Below, piece after piece: positions 18,890-28,338 of a stretch of DNA of 64,000 nt. Location: contig NZ_CP120369.1 of the NCBI RefSeq assembly GCF_029892045.1, positions 248,001 through 312,000 of the forward strand, written 5' to 3'. The position numbers and the translations under genes are program-made. The notes under the pieces are model-generated. The model was not told the DNA's origin, made no database searches, and worked only from the letters and a program-made list of their open reading frames with translations. The stretch's first letter is position 1. Each line of letters begins with the position of its first letter. The DNA comes from Sinorhizobium numidicum. GTDB lineage: Bacteria > Pseudomonadota > Alphaproteobacteria > Rhizobiales > Rhizobiaceae.

Positions 18890-19846
18890 ATGATCGGGAC
18901 AGATGAGTTTGTTCGGCGCCTCAATCAGGGGAGCCGATTTCAAGTCCAGCGGACCAATGACGCCGCGGGTGCTTATCGGCTTCTGCCGCCTTCAGAGAAC
19001 GCCTCCGGCCACGTAGACGGATATTTCGACTATCAGAACCTTAGTTTAACAATTCGCAAGTTGCAGGCCCGAGACGAATTCTTTGATGACGAGTCGGGCT
19101 TAGGACGTCTAGTGTTTCTCCTTCACTTGTCCGGATCGCGGCGGGTAGAGCTTGGGTTCCATAACCATGAACTATCCAGGCCCACGCTAGCCGTCTACTA
19201 TCAGCCACGGGGACTCGTAAAGCGAAGTGTTTGGAGTAGCGGCTCTAACGAGTTGTCGCTGTCCGTTGGCATTTGGCCGAAACGACTGAACTCGCTTTTT
19301 GGCTTCTATCCACCGTGTTTTCCAAGATTCTCGGGGCAACACGAAGGGTCTCAAGCATTTTGGTATTCTCGCCCGCTCCCCTATAGCGTGATGTCAGCGG
19401 CCGAGCAGTTGCTCAGCCCTAGCATTCATCCACAGCTGTCGAAATGTTACATAGCAGTCAAATCGCAGGAACTCCTCTGTCTCAGTGTCAGCGCCCTTCT
19501 TTCCGATGGCCAATTCCTTTCCCGTGCTGATCTGAGAGCAGATCGCGTAGAGCAAGTGAAAACAATGGTGGACGCAAATCTGAAAGCACCGCCTTCTCTG
19601 TCGAGTATTGCATCTGCATTTTGCTTGCCCGTGGAGGAACTTTCAAACGAATTCCGATTGGAGACGGGCATGACATTTGCGCAGTATACCACGGAACGCA
19701 GAATGAAGCGCGCGATGATAATGCTAGAAAGCGGCGCAATCCCGTTGAAGCAGGTAGCTTTCGAGGTCGGGTACAGTCACAGTTCAAATTTCTGCACAGC
19801 ATTTAAACGCCATTTTGGCTCGACACCAAAGGACGTGCGCGGATAG
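18890..19846 (+). CDS. AraC-family transcriptional regulator
   Basis: A 318-residue protein whose last 100 residues form a double helix-turn-helix AraC domain: KAPPSLSSIASAFCLPVEEL, then LETGMTFAQYTTERRMKRAM and IPLKQVAFEVGYSHSSNFCT-AFKRHFGSTPKDVRG. The N-terminal 200 residues have a ligand-sensing region resembling PchR-type regulators (LHLSGSRRVELGFHNHELSR), so a small effector is likely. It is divergent from the amidohydrolase gene at 17116-18507 and may control it. The IS66 element begins about 200 bp downstream, so its 3' side is a rearrangement boundary. Confidence 0.86.
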   Translation: MIGTDEFVRRLNQGSRFQVQRTNDAAGAYRLLPPSENASGHVDGYFDYQNLSLTIRKLQARDEFFDDESGLGRLVFLLHLSGSRRVELGFHNHELSRPTLAVYYQPRGLVKRSVWSSGSNELSLSVGIWPKRLNSLFGFYPPCFPRFSGQHEGSQAFWYSRPLPYSVMSAAEQLLSPSIHPQLSKCYIAVKSQELLCLSVSALLSDGQFLSRADLRADRVEQVKTMVDANLKAPPSLSSIASAFCLPVEELSNEFRLETGMTFAQYTTERRMKRAMIMLESGAIPLKQVAFEVGYSHSSNFCTAFKRHFGSTPKDVRG

Positions 19847-20101
19847 TGCAGTCCGTTAACCGCTGGTGGCTCTGCGAGCAAGGCAACCCTGCAGTTCCCA
19901 GCGTTGACCGTGGAAAATGCCCACGTGAGGGAGCATTTGCCACGGACGAAAGCACGTTCTCTCAGTTCGACGAACGCGGAATGTCATAGCACACACAGGG
20001 CGTGCCAGTCTTGAGCTCGGACACCGCACTCGAGGGCGTTTGGAGCATTTGGAGCATGGAGCCGGGTAAGCATCCGGCAAAAACCGCAGCCTGAAGGACT
20101 T

Positions 20102-20686
20102 TCAGATTTTTCGGCATGATTTGCGGGTCCACTTTGCTGGCACATCATCGACGGCTTTGTTGAGCTCGGCGAAGTTTGCCTTGTCGGGATCGTAATCCTC
20201 GCTGCCCCACCACTTGACGAGCTCGGCGTGCCGCCCGTGGGTCGGATCGGCGAGCGCCTCGCGGAACTCCTGATAGCCCCATGGCCCGCTGATGTCCTCG
20301 GGAGGGCAGCGTCCGGTTGCTTCGAGGAGCATTGGCTCTGCAAGGCCGATGACGGGGAAGGTGCGCTCGATGTTGATACTGTGCGTCCAGCCGTCGCCAA
20401 AGTCGTAAAGGTACTTGAACGATTTCGCGGCGATGTCTTCGATTGCCGCCAGCAGCGAGATCTTGCGCGCATCGAGCGGGCCATCTCCCCAGTCCTGGTC
20501 AGCCGGACCAAAGCCGACGTCGCGGATGCGGAATTCGTAAAGGTGGCTGTTGCTCCAGCCCATCGCCGCCTGCAGCACCTCATGAAGGCGAGGGAGCTTG
20601 ATGCGGAACGGCACCACAACGCGCCGCATCACCGTCGGTTCGACATGGTCGAGGGTGACCTTCAGGCGTACCAGAGAAGCCGGCAT
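20102..20686 (-). CDS. pRiA4b ORF-3 family protein carried by IS66
   Basis: A 194-residue protein starting MPASLVRLKVTLDHVEPTVM. It contains the family core IKLPRLHEVLQAAMGWSNSH, KYLYDFGDGWTHSINIE and LLEATGRCPPEDISGPWGYQ, and ends DDVPAKWTRKSCRKI. This family is common as a passenger gene of rhizobial IS66 elements; its role is not established. It starts 2 bp after the end of the TnpC frame and so is part of the element. A truncated second copy lies at 52018-52500, within the inverted repeat. Confidence 0.85.
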   Translation of the reverse strand: MPASLVRLKVTLDHVEPTVMRRVVVPFRIKLPRLHEVLQAAMGWSNSHLYEFRIRDVGFGPADQDWGDGPLDARKISLLAAIEDIAAKSFKYLYDFGDGWTHSINIERTFPVIGLAEPMLLEATGRCPPEDISGPWGYQEFREALADPTHGRHAELVKWWGSEDYDPDKANFAELNKAVDDVPAKWTRKSCRKI

Positions 20687-21417
20687 CTTTAGGCTGCCAG
20701 CATGTGTGCCGCCGGCGACGCGCTCTTCCAGTTCCAGGGCAAGAGCTCATCGAGCCGATGTGCGGGATAACCGGCAATGCGGTGAAGCACGTCGGCGAGC
20801 CAGGCTTGCGGACCGACGTCGTTCATTTTGGCCGAGACAATCAAGCTGTACATGGCGGCGCGCTGGCCACGCGGTCCGATCCGGCGAACAACCACGATTT
20901 CCTGCCCAGCGCTATGCCGCGCAGGGCGCGTTCGGCGGCATTGTTCGAGAGACAGACACGCCCCGTCGTCGAGGAAGAGGGTGAAGGCAGACCAGCGTTT
21001 CAGCAGGTAATCGAAGGCCTTGGCGAGATCATCGTTGCGAGACAGCTTGGCACGATGAGCCTTCATCCACGCTTCCAGGCCGAGAACCAGAGGCAGGCTC
21101 CGCTCCTGACGAACGGCCTTTCGGACCTCCGCGCGCTGACCGTTGATCTCGCGCTCGATGTCGAACAGGGCATCGATCCGTTGCACCATTTCCAGAGCGA
21201 TCGGCGAGATGACGGCCGGCGTCTTGCCCTGGCTTTTCGGCGCGCATTCGCCTCGACGTCGGCCATCGCAAAAAAAGACCGCCTCGCATGGACCAAGCAG
21301 GCTGCTTCCGTTACCGGGCCGGGCCGTCGATCCGGAAGATAGAGCTTGGTGTAGCCGGTATAGGCGTCCGCCTGCAGAATGCCGCTACAGCCGGCGAGAT
21401 GCGCCTGCGGGTGCTCG
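20286..21417. repeat. Long inverted repeat, copy A (partner 51287-52418)
   Basis: These 1132 bp, covering the end of IS66 tnpC and most of the pRiA4b ORF-3 gene, occur in reverse complement at 51287-52418 with the same length. By eye the two look identical, including the same frameshifts in tnpC. Divergence is abrupt at both ends: position 21418 here and the base just past 52418 in the partner. Confidence 0.85.
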
Positions 21418-22063
21418 ACCTGACGATTGAGCGGCAGATGCTGGCCGAACTTGTCGAACAGATCATCGCCAGAAGATTGGGGCCGGCCCATCCGCGCGGG
21501 ATGGCATGGAAAGGGGCCGGAGCCTGGCTGATCTTCTCGCAATCGCGGCAGGTGGACTTCTCGCGCACCGTCTGGATCACCTTCCATTGGCGCGGAATGA
21601 TCTCGAGGGTTTCTGTGATGTCCTCACCCAGCTTGCGCAGACGGTCGCCGCCACAGCACTGGCAGCTCACGGGACCGGGCACGACGACGCGTTCGCGCGG
21701 AAGATCATCGGGGAAAGGCTTCTTCACCGGCCGGCTGCGGGTAAAGCCGGCGACATTGACGGCGGCCGCGGCCGCCATTTCGGCAGCGAGTTCGTCCTCG
21801 GTCGCCGCCATCTCCAACTCTGCCAGTTGGAACTCCATCTGATCGATCAGCCGGGCGCGACGCTCTGCCTTCGGGCCATAAAGCTGCCGCTCGAGCTTTT
21901 CGATGCGCAGCTTCTGCCGGGCAATGACGGCAAGATCCTCCGACGCCTTGGCCTTGGCAACGGCAAGTTCAGCCTCGATCTGGGCGCCCTTGGCGCGTGC
22001 CGCGATGAGCTCTGCCCGCAGGGCAGCAACATCGTCGGGAAGCAAATCAGGGCCGTTGTCCAT
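20689..22063 (-). pseudogene. IS66 transposase TnpC, frameshifted and internally deleted
   Basis: The gene starts at ATG 22063 (MDNGPDLLPDDVAALRAELI) with the leucine-rich coiled N-terminus, then LPRERVVVPGPVSCQCCGGD and the zinc-type segment STCRDCEKISQAPAPFHAIP. Homology then shifts frame at FDKFGQHLPLNRQ and jumps directly to EHPQAHLAGCSGILQADAYT, so about 100 residues, including a catalytic Asp region, are deleted near 21418. Further frameshifts occur near 21220 and 20960, before the end at RLDELLPWNWKSASPAAHML. It cannot encode an active transposase. Part of it is duplicated in the 51.3-52.0 kb region. Confidence 0.87.
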
Positions 22064-22141
22064 GTCCGAAGTGAATCACAGAAGCCCTGATTTGCCTAGC
22101 GTTTCAAAGAACTTGTCCCGGAATATTCGCCTTCGGACGGC

Positions 22142-22489
22142 TCACCCGGCGCCAGTCGGCCGCCAGGTCTGCTGCGGATTTCGCCAATCAATCCCCTCCA
22201 GCAGATAGGACATCTGACCGGCGGTCAGCGCGATCGCGCCATCCTCCGTCGCCGGCCAGATGAAGCGGCCGCGCTCGAGCCGTTTCGCAAACAGTGATAG
22301 GCCCATGCCATCATGCCAAAGGGCTTTTATCAGTCGGCCGCTACGACCGCGAAAGACGAAGACGTCGCCCTTAAACGGATCGCGGCCGAGGCCCTCCTGC
22401 ACTAGCAGCGCCAGACCCTGCATGCCCTTGCGCATGTCGCAGTGACCGCTCGCGATCCACACCCGCACCCCGGAACTGATCGGGATCAT
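22142..22489 (-). CDS. IS66 accessory protein TnpB
   Basis: A complete 115-residue TnpB beginning MIPISSGVRVWIASGHCDMR. It has the conserved GLALLVQEGLGRDPFKGDVF, VFRGRSGRLIKALWHDGMGL and KRLERGRFIWPATEDGAIAL blocks and ends LLEGIDWRNPQQTWRPTGAG. TnpB is needed with TnpA and TnpC for IS66 transposition; its biochemical role is not well defined. The gene overlaps the tnpA end, as usual in this family. It is the only intact core gene of this element. Confidence 0.9.
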   Translation of the reverse strand: MIPISSGVRVWIASGHCDMRKGMQGLALLVQEGLGRDPFKGDVFVFRGRSGRLIKALWHDGMGLSLFAKRLERGRFIWPATEDGAIALTAGQMSYLLEGIDWRNPQQTWRPTGAG

Positions 22490-22828
22490 TTGAGCTCATG
22501 ATCGCGGCCGCCAGCTCGCATGGCGCTGCTGAGCCAATTCTCACCTTCACGCCGTTCGGGAAGTCCACCGCCATCGCCAGTTCGACCGCATCACTGCTGG
22601 CAGAGCCAGCAAGCTTGGCTGGCACAAAGGCGGGCTCAGTCTCCTGGACCAAAGACCAAAGCTCGCCGCCGCCAAGTATAGATCAGGCCAGTCGAAACCT
22701 CGAAGCGGCGTGCGACTTCAGAAACCACCGCGCCAGGCGCAAAAGCCTCCGCCAGTATCTGCGCCCGATCTTCCAACGACCATCGCCGACGCCGCTCTGG
22801 TCCCGTCAGCAAAACTGCATGTCCCATG
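22486..22828 (-). pseudogene. IS66 accessory protein TnpA, frameshifted
   Basis: From ATG 22828 the product reads MGHAVLLTGPERRRRWSLED, then EAFAPGAVVSEVARRFEVST, a helix-turn-helix of the IS66 TnpA/IS3 OrfA type. It shifts frame at about 22645 into EPAFVPAKLAGSASSDAVEL and DFPNGVKVRIGSAAPCELAA, the normal C-terminal domain. At least one frameshift separates the halves, and the usual stop overlapping the tnpB start is out of frame. Confidence 0.83.
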
Positions 22829-22955
22829 AATTGCTCAGTGCCCCCTTTAGTCCACTCTGAAGAGCGCAGACTCACGGGATAAGCGGAACTTCGCAAGGCG
22901 GTCCCCGCCGGAGGGATACGGAGCCGGTGCCGTTATCGAGATTTCAATAAATCTC

Positions 22956-24362
22956 TCAATCTAGGCTGAGATTGTACAATCTTCGATTATTCTTATAGAG
23001 AATCATCCGGGCCCCCTCGATAGCCTCCTCGAAATCCATGCTGCCGCCCACAACGTAATCAGTAAGTGCCTGAGCCAAATACCGCTTACCCCACCGACCG
23101 GCGAGCCAATAAAGCTCAGGAATATGATATGTGTCGCTCGCGAAAAGAATCTTGGAGAGGGGCACAGCCTCCATTACCTGTAAATATCTTTGATACAAGC
23201 TCTGATGCACGAACGGTGTCATAATTGACAATTCGAAATAGCAGTTCGGGTATAGATGACTTAGCCAAGCAGCCTTGCCAACCGAAGGGTACCCTGCATG
23301 AAGCGGAATAATTTTTGGCATCCGCATCATGTTGTTTTTGTCGAAGCGGCACACTTCTTCGAGAAAAAATGGATCCTGATTTCTTAGTATCACCCACGGC
23401 GCCTCTCCGTCCCCCGTGTGGATTTGCATGGGCATATCTCTTTTTAGGCACTCCTCTAGAGTCAAAGTGAAAGTATACCTGCACAGGTCCTTGGTGATTT
23501 GTCCGGCCTCTTCTCTGTCCATCTTATCCCGTTGATCAAAGGAGTTTCTCAGCGCAATCCAAGAGGCTTCGGCTGGACCGCGGTCATACAACGGACGAAT
23601 TAACCCAATTTCCGGAAGAAGATAGGACTTCATCCCGAATGAACGTTTCCCAAAGTTTCCGTTCCCATCCAGTACTTCCAGCAGCCGTTCGACGAAACGT
23701 CGTTCGAACTCATCAAATGTGATGTTCATCTGGAATAGCTCATCTTGTATTGTCTCAATTCTGGCTATGCGATGGGATTTGCACGGAAGAATCGCTTCTT
23801 CAAAACGCTCAAATTCTTTGGCGCCGCGGCCCTCGCGTACGCCGGTTTCTAGCATAATGTTGGCGATATTTACATCGTGGAAGAGAATATTGATATATGA
23901 CCAGTAATCTTTGCCGCGTTCATTTCTGGCCTCAATAACGGCTTCAAGCCTGGCTTCGCAACCCAAAAAATGGGCAAGCTCTTTGACCAGCAATTTAACG
24001 AAGACGCTTTCACCAATGTCACTAGTTATTCCGGAAACTATTCGTTGTATGTCGTACTTTTGATTGAGGGCGTGTTTGATTTCCTCATCGCCAGTCAGCC
24101 ACTGCGCATAGACACCGTCTGGAAAGTAACTCGCGATCGGAAAACCCGCTAGAGAGATCCGCTCAAGATACCTCTGTGGAGTTGTGATCGCGTCTCGATC
24201 GGTTATGAAATGGCAGTGTGTGTCGTCTATCGGTAATGCATTCACCGCTTCGAAAATCGAAGCGAACTCTGGATGTTGTCTCGAGAAAAACGTCTTTAAG
24301 TGTTCCGGAATGTCATCGCGGCGAGTGGGAGTGCTATCAGCGTTCGAAGTTGTTCTCTTCAT
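22956..24362 (-). CDS. Amidohydrolase-2 family protein
   Basis: A 468-residue protein from ATG 24362, with GAGGAAC upstream. The metal motif DDTHCHFITDRDAITTPQRY is at about 47-66. Later segments MPMQIHTGDGEAPWVIL, PKIIPLHAGYPSVGKAAWLS and SKILFASDTYHIPELYWLAG supply the His, His and Asp residues typical of the amidohydrolase-2 TIM barrel, as in the N-terminal part of FluG-like proteins. It likely hydrolyses or decarboxylates a small N- or carboxyl-containing compound. The gene is notably AT-richer than most neighbours. It precedes, by 176 bp, the end of an M20 amidohydrolase gene on the same strand, suggesting a shared pathway. Confidence 0.83.
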   Translation of the reverse strand: MKRTTSNADSTPTRRDDIPEHLKTFFSRQHPEFASIFEAVNALPIDDTHCHFITDRDAITTPQRYLERISLAGFPIASYFPDGVYAQWLTGDEEIKHALNQKYDIQRIVSGITSDIGESVFVKLLVKELAHFLGCEARLEAVIEARNERGKDYWSYINILFHDVNIANIMLETGVREGRGAKEFERFEEAILPCKSHRIARIETIQDELFQMNITFDEFERRFVERLLEVLDGNGNFGKRSFGMKSYLLPEIGLIRPLYDRGPAEASWIALRNSFDQRDKMDREEAGQITKDLCRYTFTLTLEECLKRDMPMQIHTGDGEAPWVILRNQDPFFLEEVCRFDKNNMMRMPKIIPLHAGYPSVGKAAWLSHLYPNCYFELSIMTPFVHQSLYQRYLQVMEAVPLSKILFASDTYHIPELYWLAGRWGKRYLAQALTDYVVGGSMDFEEAIEGARMILYKNNRRLYNLSLD

Positions 24363-24538
24363 ATACGTGTTCCTCTAGATCGATTTGCAGAGGAGTGGTT
24401 TTGGAGTGCACTACGGCTCTCCGTGCCGACCCTGAGCGCGAACTCCCTTTCCAAGTGACGCCCGTATCGCACGCATTTGAATTGCGTGTATGCCACGGCT
24501 GTGAAATCCTCGGCGGCCTGTCGCGCGTTTTCGCCCCC

Positions 24539-25702
24539 TCATACCCTTAGCACGGTCTCGACCAAATTAACCCAGTAGGCAATGCCATAAGGCAAGGCTT
24601 CATCGTTGAAGTCGTACGCAGGATTGTGCAGCGCGGGGGTGTTGCCGTTGCCGAGAACGACGTAAGCGCCGGGTCGCGCTTCGAGCATGTAGGCGAAGTC
24701 TTCTGCTCCCATTGACGGTCTCATGGACCTGTTTACGGAGGCCGAACCGACGATTCCGGATGCTGCTTTTATCGCTAACTCCGTTTCTTTCGGATGATTG
24801 AACATAGTAGGTTCGAGCCGTCGATGCTCGAACACAACTTGAGCGCCAAAGCCGCGAGCGATTCCCTCGGCACCGGCTTTGACTTCGCGCTCTGCGAAGT
24901 CTCGGACGGTAGGGGATAGTGTACGAATTGTGCCGGAAATCTGAGCAGACTCGGGAATGATATTGTATGCGTGGCCCACGTTCAATTTTGTAACTGAGAT
25001 CACTAGAGCCTCAAGCGGGTCAGCTCGCCTAGATACGAGTGTCTGAAGCCCCACAACAACATGCGCAGCGATCACGACGGGATCGATGGTCCGATGGGGG
25101 CTGGCGGCGTGACCGCCCTTACCCCTAACATGAATGTCAAACTCATCAAGGGCGGCAGCCACTATGCCCGGAGAGGTCGCAAATCGCCCGATTTCCAGCC
25201 CTGGTTCGTTGTGCATTCCGAACACCTGGGAGATCTCGAAACGATCCATGATTCCTTCTTGCACCATCCTTTGCCCACCCCGACCATCCTCTTCCGCAGG
25301 TTGAAATATGAGTGCGACAGAGCCTTTGAAGTTTCGCGTAGCCGCTAATTGTTTGGCTGCCCCCAACAGCATGGCCGTATGGCCGTCGTGACCGCAAGCG
25401 TGCATTTTGCCGGCGTTCCGCGAAGCCCATGGCTTTCCCGACGTCTCCGTGATTGGCAAGGCGTCCATATCGGCTCTCAAGCCGATAGTCGGGCCAGCGC
25501 TGCCTTTGCCGTGGATTAGGGCAACTATTCCGGTTTCAGCAACTTCGGTCTCGATTCGATCGATCCCGAATGACGACAACTTTTCAAGCACGAACCTTGC
25601 TGTGTCGTGCAACTGATAATCAAGCTCTGGGATTTGATGGAGGCGTCGGCGCCATTCTGCAGCTTCAGTTTTGATCTGTAAAAGACTTCTATCATCAAGC
25701 AT
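24539..25702 (-). CDS. M20 family amidohydrolase (hippurate hydrolase-like)
   Basis: About 387 residues from ATG 25702 (MLDDRSLLQIKTEAAEWRRR), chosen because GGGGA lies eight bases upstream; the longer frame to 25750 adds no homology. Metal-binding segments are ADMDALPITETSGKPWASRN, KMHACGHDGHTAMLLGAAKQ and FQPAEEDGRGGQRMV, and the dimerisation domain contains GKGGHAASPHRTIDPV. The C-terminal SMGAEDFAYMLEARPGAYVV holds the last His/Glu-type region. Such enzymes remove N-acyl groups from amino acids (hippurate, N-acetyl-amino acids, IAA conjugates). The remains of an IS256 gene begin about 140 bp upstream, so its promoter side is rearranged. Confidence 0.9.
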   Translation of the reverse strand: MLDDRSLLQIKTEAAEWRRRLHQIPELDYQLHDTARFVLEKLSSFGIDRIETEVAETGIVALIHGKGSAGPTIGLRADMDALPITETSGKPWASRNAGKMHACGHDGHTAMLLGAAKQLAATRNFKGSVALIFQPAEEDGRGGQRMVQEGIMDRFEISQVFGMHNEPGLEIGRFATSPGIVAAALDEFDIHVRGKGGHAASPHRTIDPVVIAAHVVVGLQTLVSRRADPLEALVISVTKLNVGHAYNIIPESAQISGTIRTLSPTVRDFAEREVKAGAEGIARGFGAQVVFEHRRLEPTMFNHPKETELAIKAASGIVGSASVNRSMRPSMGAEDFAYMLEARPGAYVVLGNGNTPALHNPAYDFNDEALPYGIAYWVNLVETVLRV

Positions 25703-25839
25703 AACTGGTCCCCACGCTAGGCTACTTTCGGGTAGGATGGAACGAGGCAATCGCCGCTTCTGTTCTGATGATTGTGAATCAGAAGGGCTCCGACATGGAA
25801 GTTAAATCCATTATGCGCGGCTGCACGGCATTCTGCGAT

Positions 25840-26191
25840 AGCGCGGCTTGTGGCGAAAAGAACGCCTTTCGGCTTGTCCAACGCAACGGCTACCGCGAGC
25901 GCGGAGACGCGCGCCGGGACCGTGGAACTGTGTATCCCCAAGCTTCGCACCGGCTATTTCCCGAGTTTCCTGGAGCCGCGCCGCATGGCCGAGAGGCTTT
26001 GACGGCCGTAATTCAAGAGGCGTACATCCAGGGCGTCTCGACCCGCTCCGTCGACGACCCGGTCAAGGCGATGGGCATGAGCGGTATCTCCACAAAGCCA
26101 GGTCAGTCGCCTGTGCGAAGAGATCGACGACAAGGTGAAGGCCTTCCTCGCCCGGCCCATCGAAGGCGATTGGCCATATTGTGGATCGATG
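25840..26191 (+). pseudogene. IS256-family transposase, 5' exon-like part
   Basis: Two frames give the N-terminal part of an IS256 transposase: LVQRNGYRERGDAR, GTVELCIPKLRTGYFPSFLE-like sequence, then LTAVIQEAYIQGVSTRSVDD and VKAMGMSGIS, and CEEIDDKVKAFLARPIEGDW. It is frameshifted several times. Homology stops exactly at GGATCGATG (26191), where a group II intron begins, and resumes at 28092 with the next codons of the same protein (TYLKVRRGGRIVSVAVGVKT). Confidence 0.85.
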
Positions 26192-26936
26192 GTGCGCCGT
26201 AACGGCGCGGGAGGTGACAATGAGTTAGTGACACCTCTCAAACCTGCTGATTTTCAACCGGCGGCTGAGCTGCCGCCCCATCCATGGGAGCAGTGGACGG
26301 AAGGGGACCGAGCAGCCTGACCGGGCGTCGCCGGGTGGGTGGCATAACCAGATCGGGCTTAAATGTACCGGATGCGAGCCATTGAGCGCAGGCGGGCTCG
26401 CACGGGGTAGAGCTCACCGCCTAAGGGCATCAAGGTTGGAAGTCGGAACACGCGAACTTGGATCGTCTGCCCAGCACGGAAATGGGCTCAGAAGCGGTGC
26501 TCCCCGATTCCATTCCTCCCGTCGATCCCGGCTCTGCGCCCGTCGGTCCGAGGCTACACGTCGCCAGGCGAGGCGCAGCGTGCGCAGGTCGGTGACCCAA
26601 ACGCACATGTCCCGCCACGCGCCGTCGGGATTTGCCTTACTCCACTGCTAGAGTTTGCGTTGAACGCTGAGTGCCCAGGCCTCGGCCTGGTGATCCATGT
26701 CCACAGATCGCTTCTCCGTCGTGCAAGTCTACCGTCCTCCTGCCTCCCTTCGCTTTGTGCGCGGCTTTCCGGCACCCGACTACTACGAAAGCTCCGCCCT
26801 TGGTGTCGTCCATCTCGGGCCGTCGAATACGGCATCCGGCTCCGCCGGGCATCCCTGTCGCGTTTTTGCGGCAAGGCTGCCCGTCGGATATACTCCAAGC
26901 ACCATGCGTGCTCCGTCCGGGTCTGAACTCGTAGGA

Positions 26937-27880
26937 GACATGCCAGAATTGCGCCTCGAAGATTGGCTCCAGAAGTGTCTTGACCGTGCCTTGGACGACG
27001 CGCTCCCTGATCGTGGGAATGCCCAGGGCCGGAATTGTCCTGGTTTACCGGTCTTGGGAATGAGCTTGCGCCGCGCAGGACTGGACCGATATGAGCCGGA
27101 GCGCAGTTCCGTACCTCTTGGAGAGGCTGCGCAAGCGCATCGCCGACCGACGGCTGGTGAAATCGGTCGGGCAGTTCCTGAAAGCCGGTGTGCTGTCGGA
27201 GGAGCAGTTCCTCCGCACAGATGCGGGCACCCCTCAGGGTGGGATACTCTCACCGTTGCTCGCCAACATCGCGCTCAGCGCGATCGAAGAGCGGTATGAA
27301 CGGTGGACGTATCACCGCAGCAAGACCCAGGCCCGCCGCGAAAGCGACGGGGTAAAGGCGGCAAAGAGTGCGCGGACACCGATCGAAAAGCTGGTCGCTG
27401 TGTGTTCCTCCTGCGCTATGCCGACGACTTCGTGGTTTTGGTCCCGGGAACGCAGGAGGACGCCATCGCAGAGAAATCCGCTTTGGCGGCATACCTGCAC
27501 CGGACCACGGGCCTCGAGTTGTCACCGGAAAAGACGAAGGTGATGCGTATGAGGAAGGGTTCGAGTTCCTTGGAGTCCGTTTCGGCATGCAGGGACAAGC
27601 GCTACGGCTACGGCCCGCGTGGAAATTCCCAAGACAAAAGTCGTCAACCTGCGTCGCAAGGTCAAGCAACTGACGGGACGGGACAGTATCTTTGTCAGTC
27701 TTGGCGATAAGCTTCGGGAAATCAACCCCATGCTGCGTGGATGGTCAAACTATTACCGCCACTGTTCGTCGGTATCGGCTGGTATGTGGGTCTGCGTCTG
27801 TTCCACTGGCTCTATAAGAAACGCCCCAAAGCGGGGGTGCGTCAAACTTTGGGGCTCCAAACAGCCCAATAGTCGACGCC
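26937..27880 (+). pseudogene. Group II intron reverse transcriptase/maturase, broken
   Basis: Pieces in three frames: LRKRIADRRLVKSVGQFLKA then AGTPQGGILSPLLANIALSA (27091-27290), FLLRYADDFVVLVPGTQEDA with the catalytic YADD box (about 27400-27460) and LELSPEKTKV, a FEFLGVRFGMQGQ block (27560), and KLREINPMLRGWSNYYRHCS, the maturase domain X (27709-27768). The N-terminal RT0-RT3 region (with the first catalytic Asp) is missing and the frames do not join, so no active protein is expected. The ATG at 26937 opens a short N-terminal stretch ([13 protein letters not shown]) that may be the original start. Confidence 0.82.
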
Positions 27881-27994
27881 CCACCAGACGGCTCTGGCGA
27901 GAGGGCCGGTCGAGCAACATATGCTCGGCTGGCCCCCGTCTGCCGGCATCGTTTGGCATTGATGGGAACGCCTGACTTTGCCATGCCTTCTGGA

Positions 27995-28030
27995 GAGCCG
28001 GATGCGTAACGAAAGGCGCATGTCCGGTTC
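27995..28030 (+). ncRNA. Group II intron domain V
   Basis: The 36-nt element begins GAGCCGGATGCG and ends CGCATGTCCGGTTC. The strands GAGCCGG/CCGGTTC and ATGCG/CGCAT pair to form the two-helix hairpin with a bulge that is diagnostic of group II domain V, and the catalytic AGC triad is at positions 2-4. It is located 61 bp before the intron 3' end, leaving room for domain VI. Confidence 0.85.
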
Positions 28031-28091
28031 GGCGAGAGGCAACGTGAAACCTGCCGTCGCAAGGCGGTAAGGCGCACATCCCCTACTCTAC

Positions 28092-28338
28092 CCACCTATC
28101 TGAAGGTCCGGCGCGGCGGTCGCATCGTCTCCGTCGCCGTCGGCGTCAAGACCGACGGTCGGCGCGAGGTGTTGGGGCATGGAGATCGGCACGTCTGAGC
28201 CGAGCCGATCTGGACGGAGTTCCTGCGCAAGCTGACCGACGGGGCTCAGAGGCGTCAAGCTGGTCGTCTCCGATGCCCACGAAGGATCAAGGCCGCCGTC
28301 TCAAAGGTCCTATCGGCCACCTGGCAGAGGTGCCGGGT
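28092..28338 (+). pseudogene. IS256-family transposase, middle part
   Basis: This resumes the IS256 frame after the intron: TYLKVRRGGRIVSVAVGVKT, DGRREVLGHGD, a shifted WTEFLRKLTDGAQ, then KAAVSKVLSATWQRCRV. It is frameshifted and ends at 28338, where a 362-bp IS with a 5-bp target duplication is inserted. Confidence 0.82.

Larger units (their letters stand above)
26192..28091 (+). mobile_element. Group II intron inserted in IS256 transposase (degenerate)
   Basis: The insertion begins GTGCG, the standard group II intron 5' end, and ends with AC, matching the usual 3' AY. Joining 26191 to 28092 restores the IS256 coding sequence WID-ATYLKV, which fixes both boundaries. A domain V hairpin lies at 27995-28030. 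The first 700 bp should be RNA domains I-III. The encoded reverse transcriptase is frameshifted and lacks its N-terminal part. The total length of 1900 bp is short for an intron of this type. It is probably immobile, though the ribozyme core could still be judged by folding. Confidence 0.86.

Noticed and set aside
26697..27299. A 200-codon open frame across the group II intron 5' region
   Set aside because: It crosses intron RNA domains and an RT fragment in the wrong frame; such frames arise by chance in GC-rich intron sequence.
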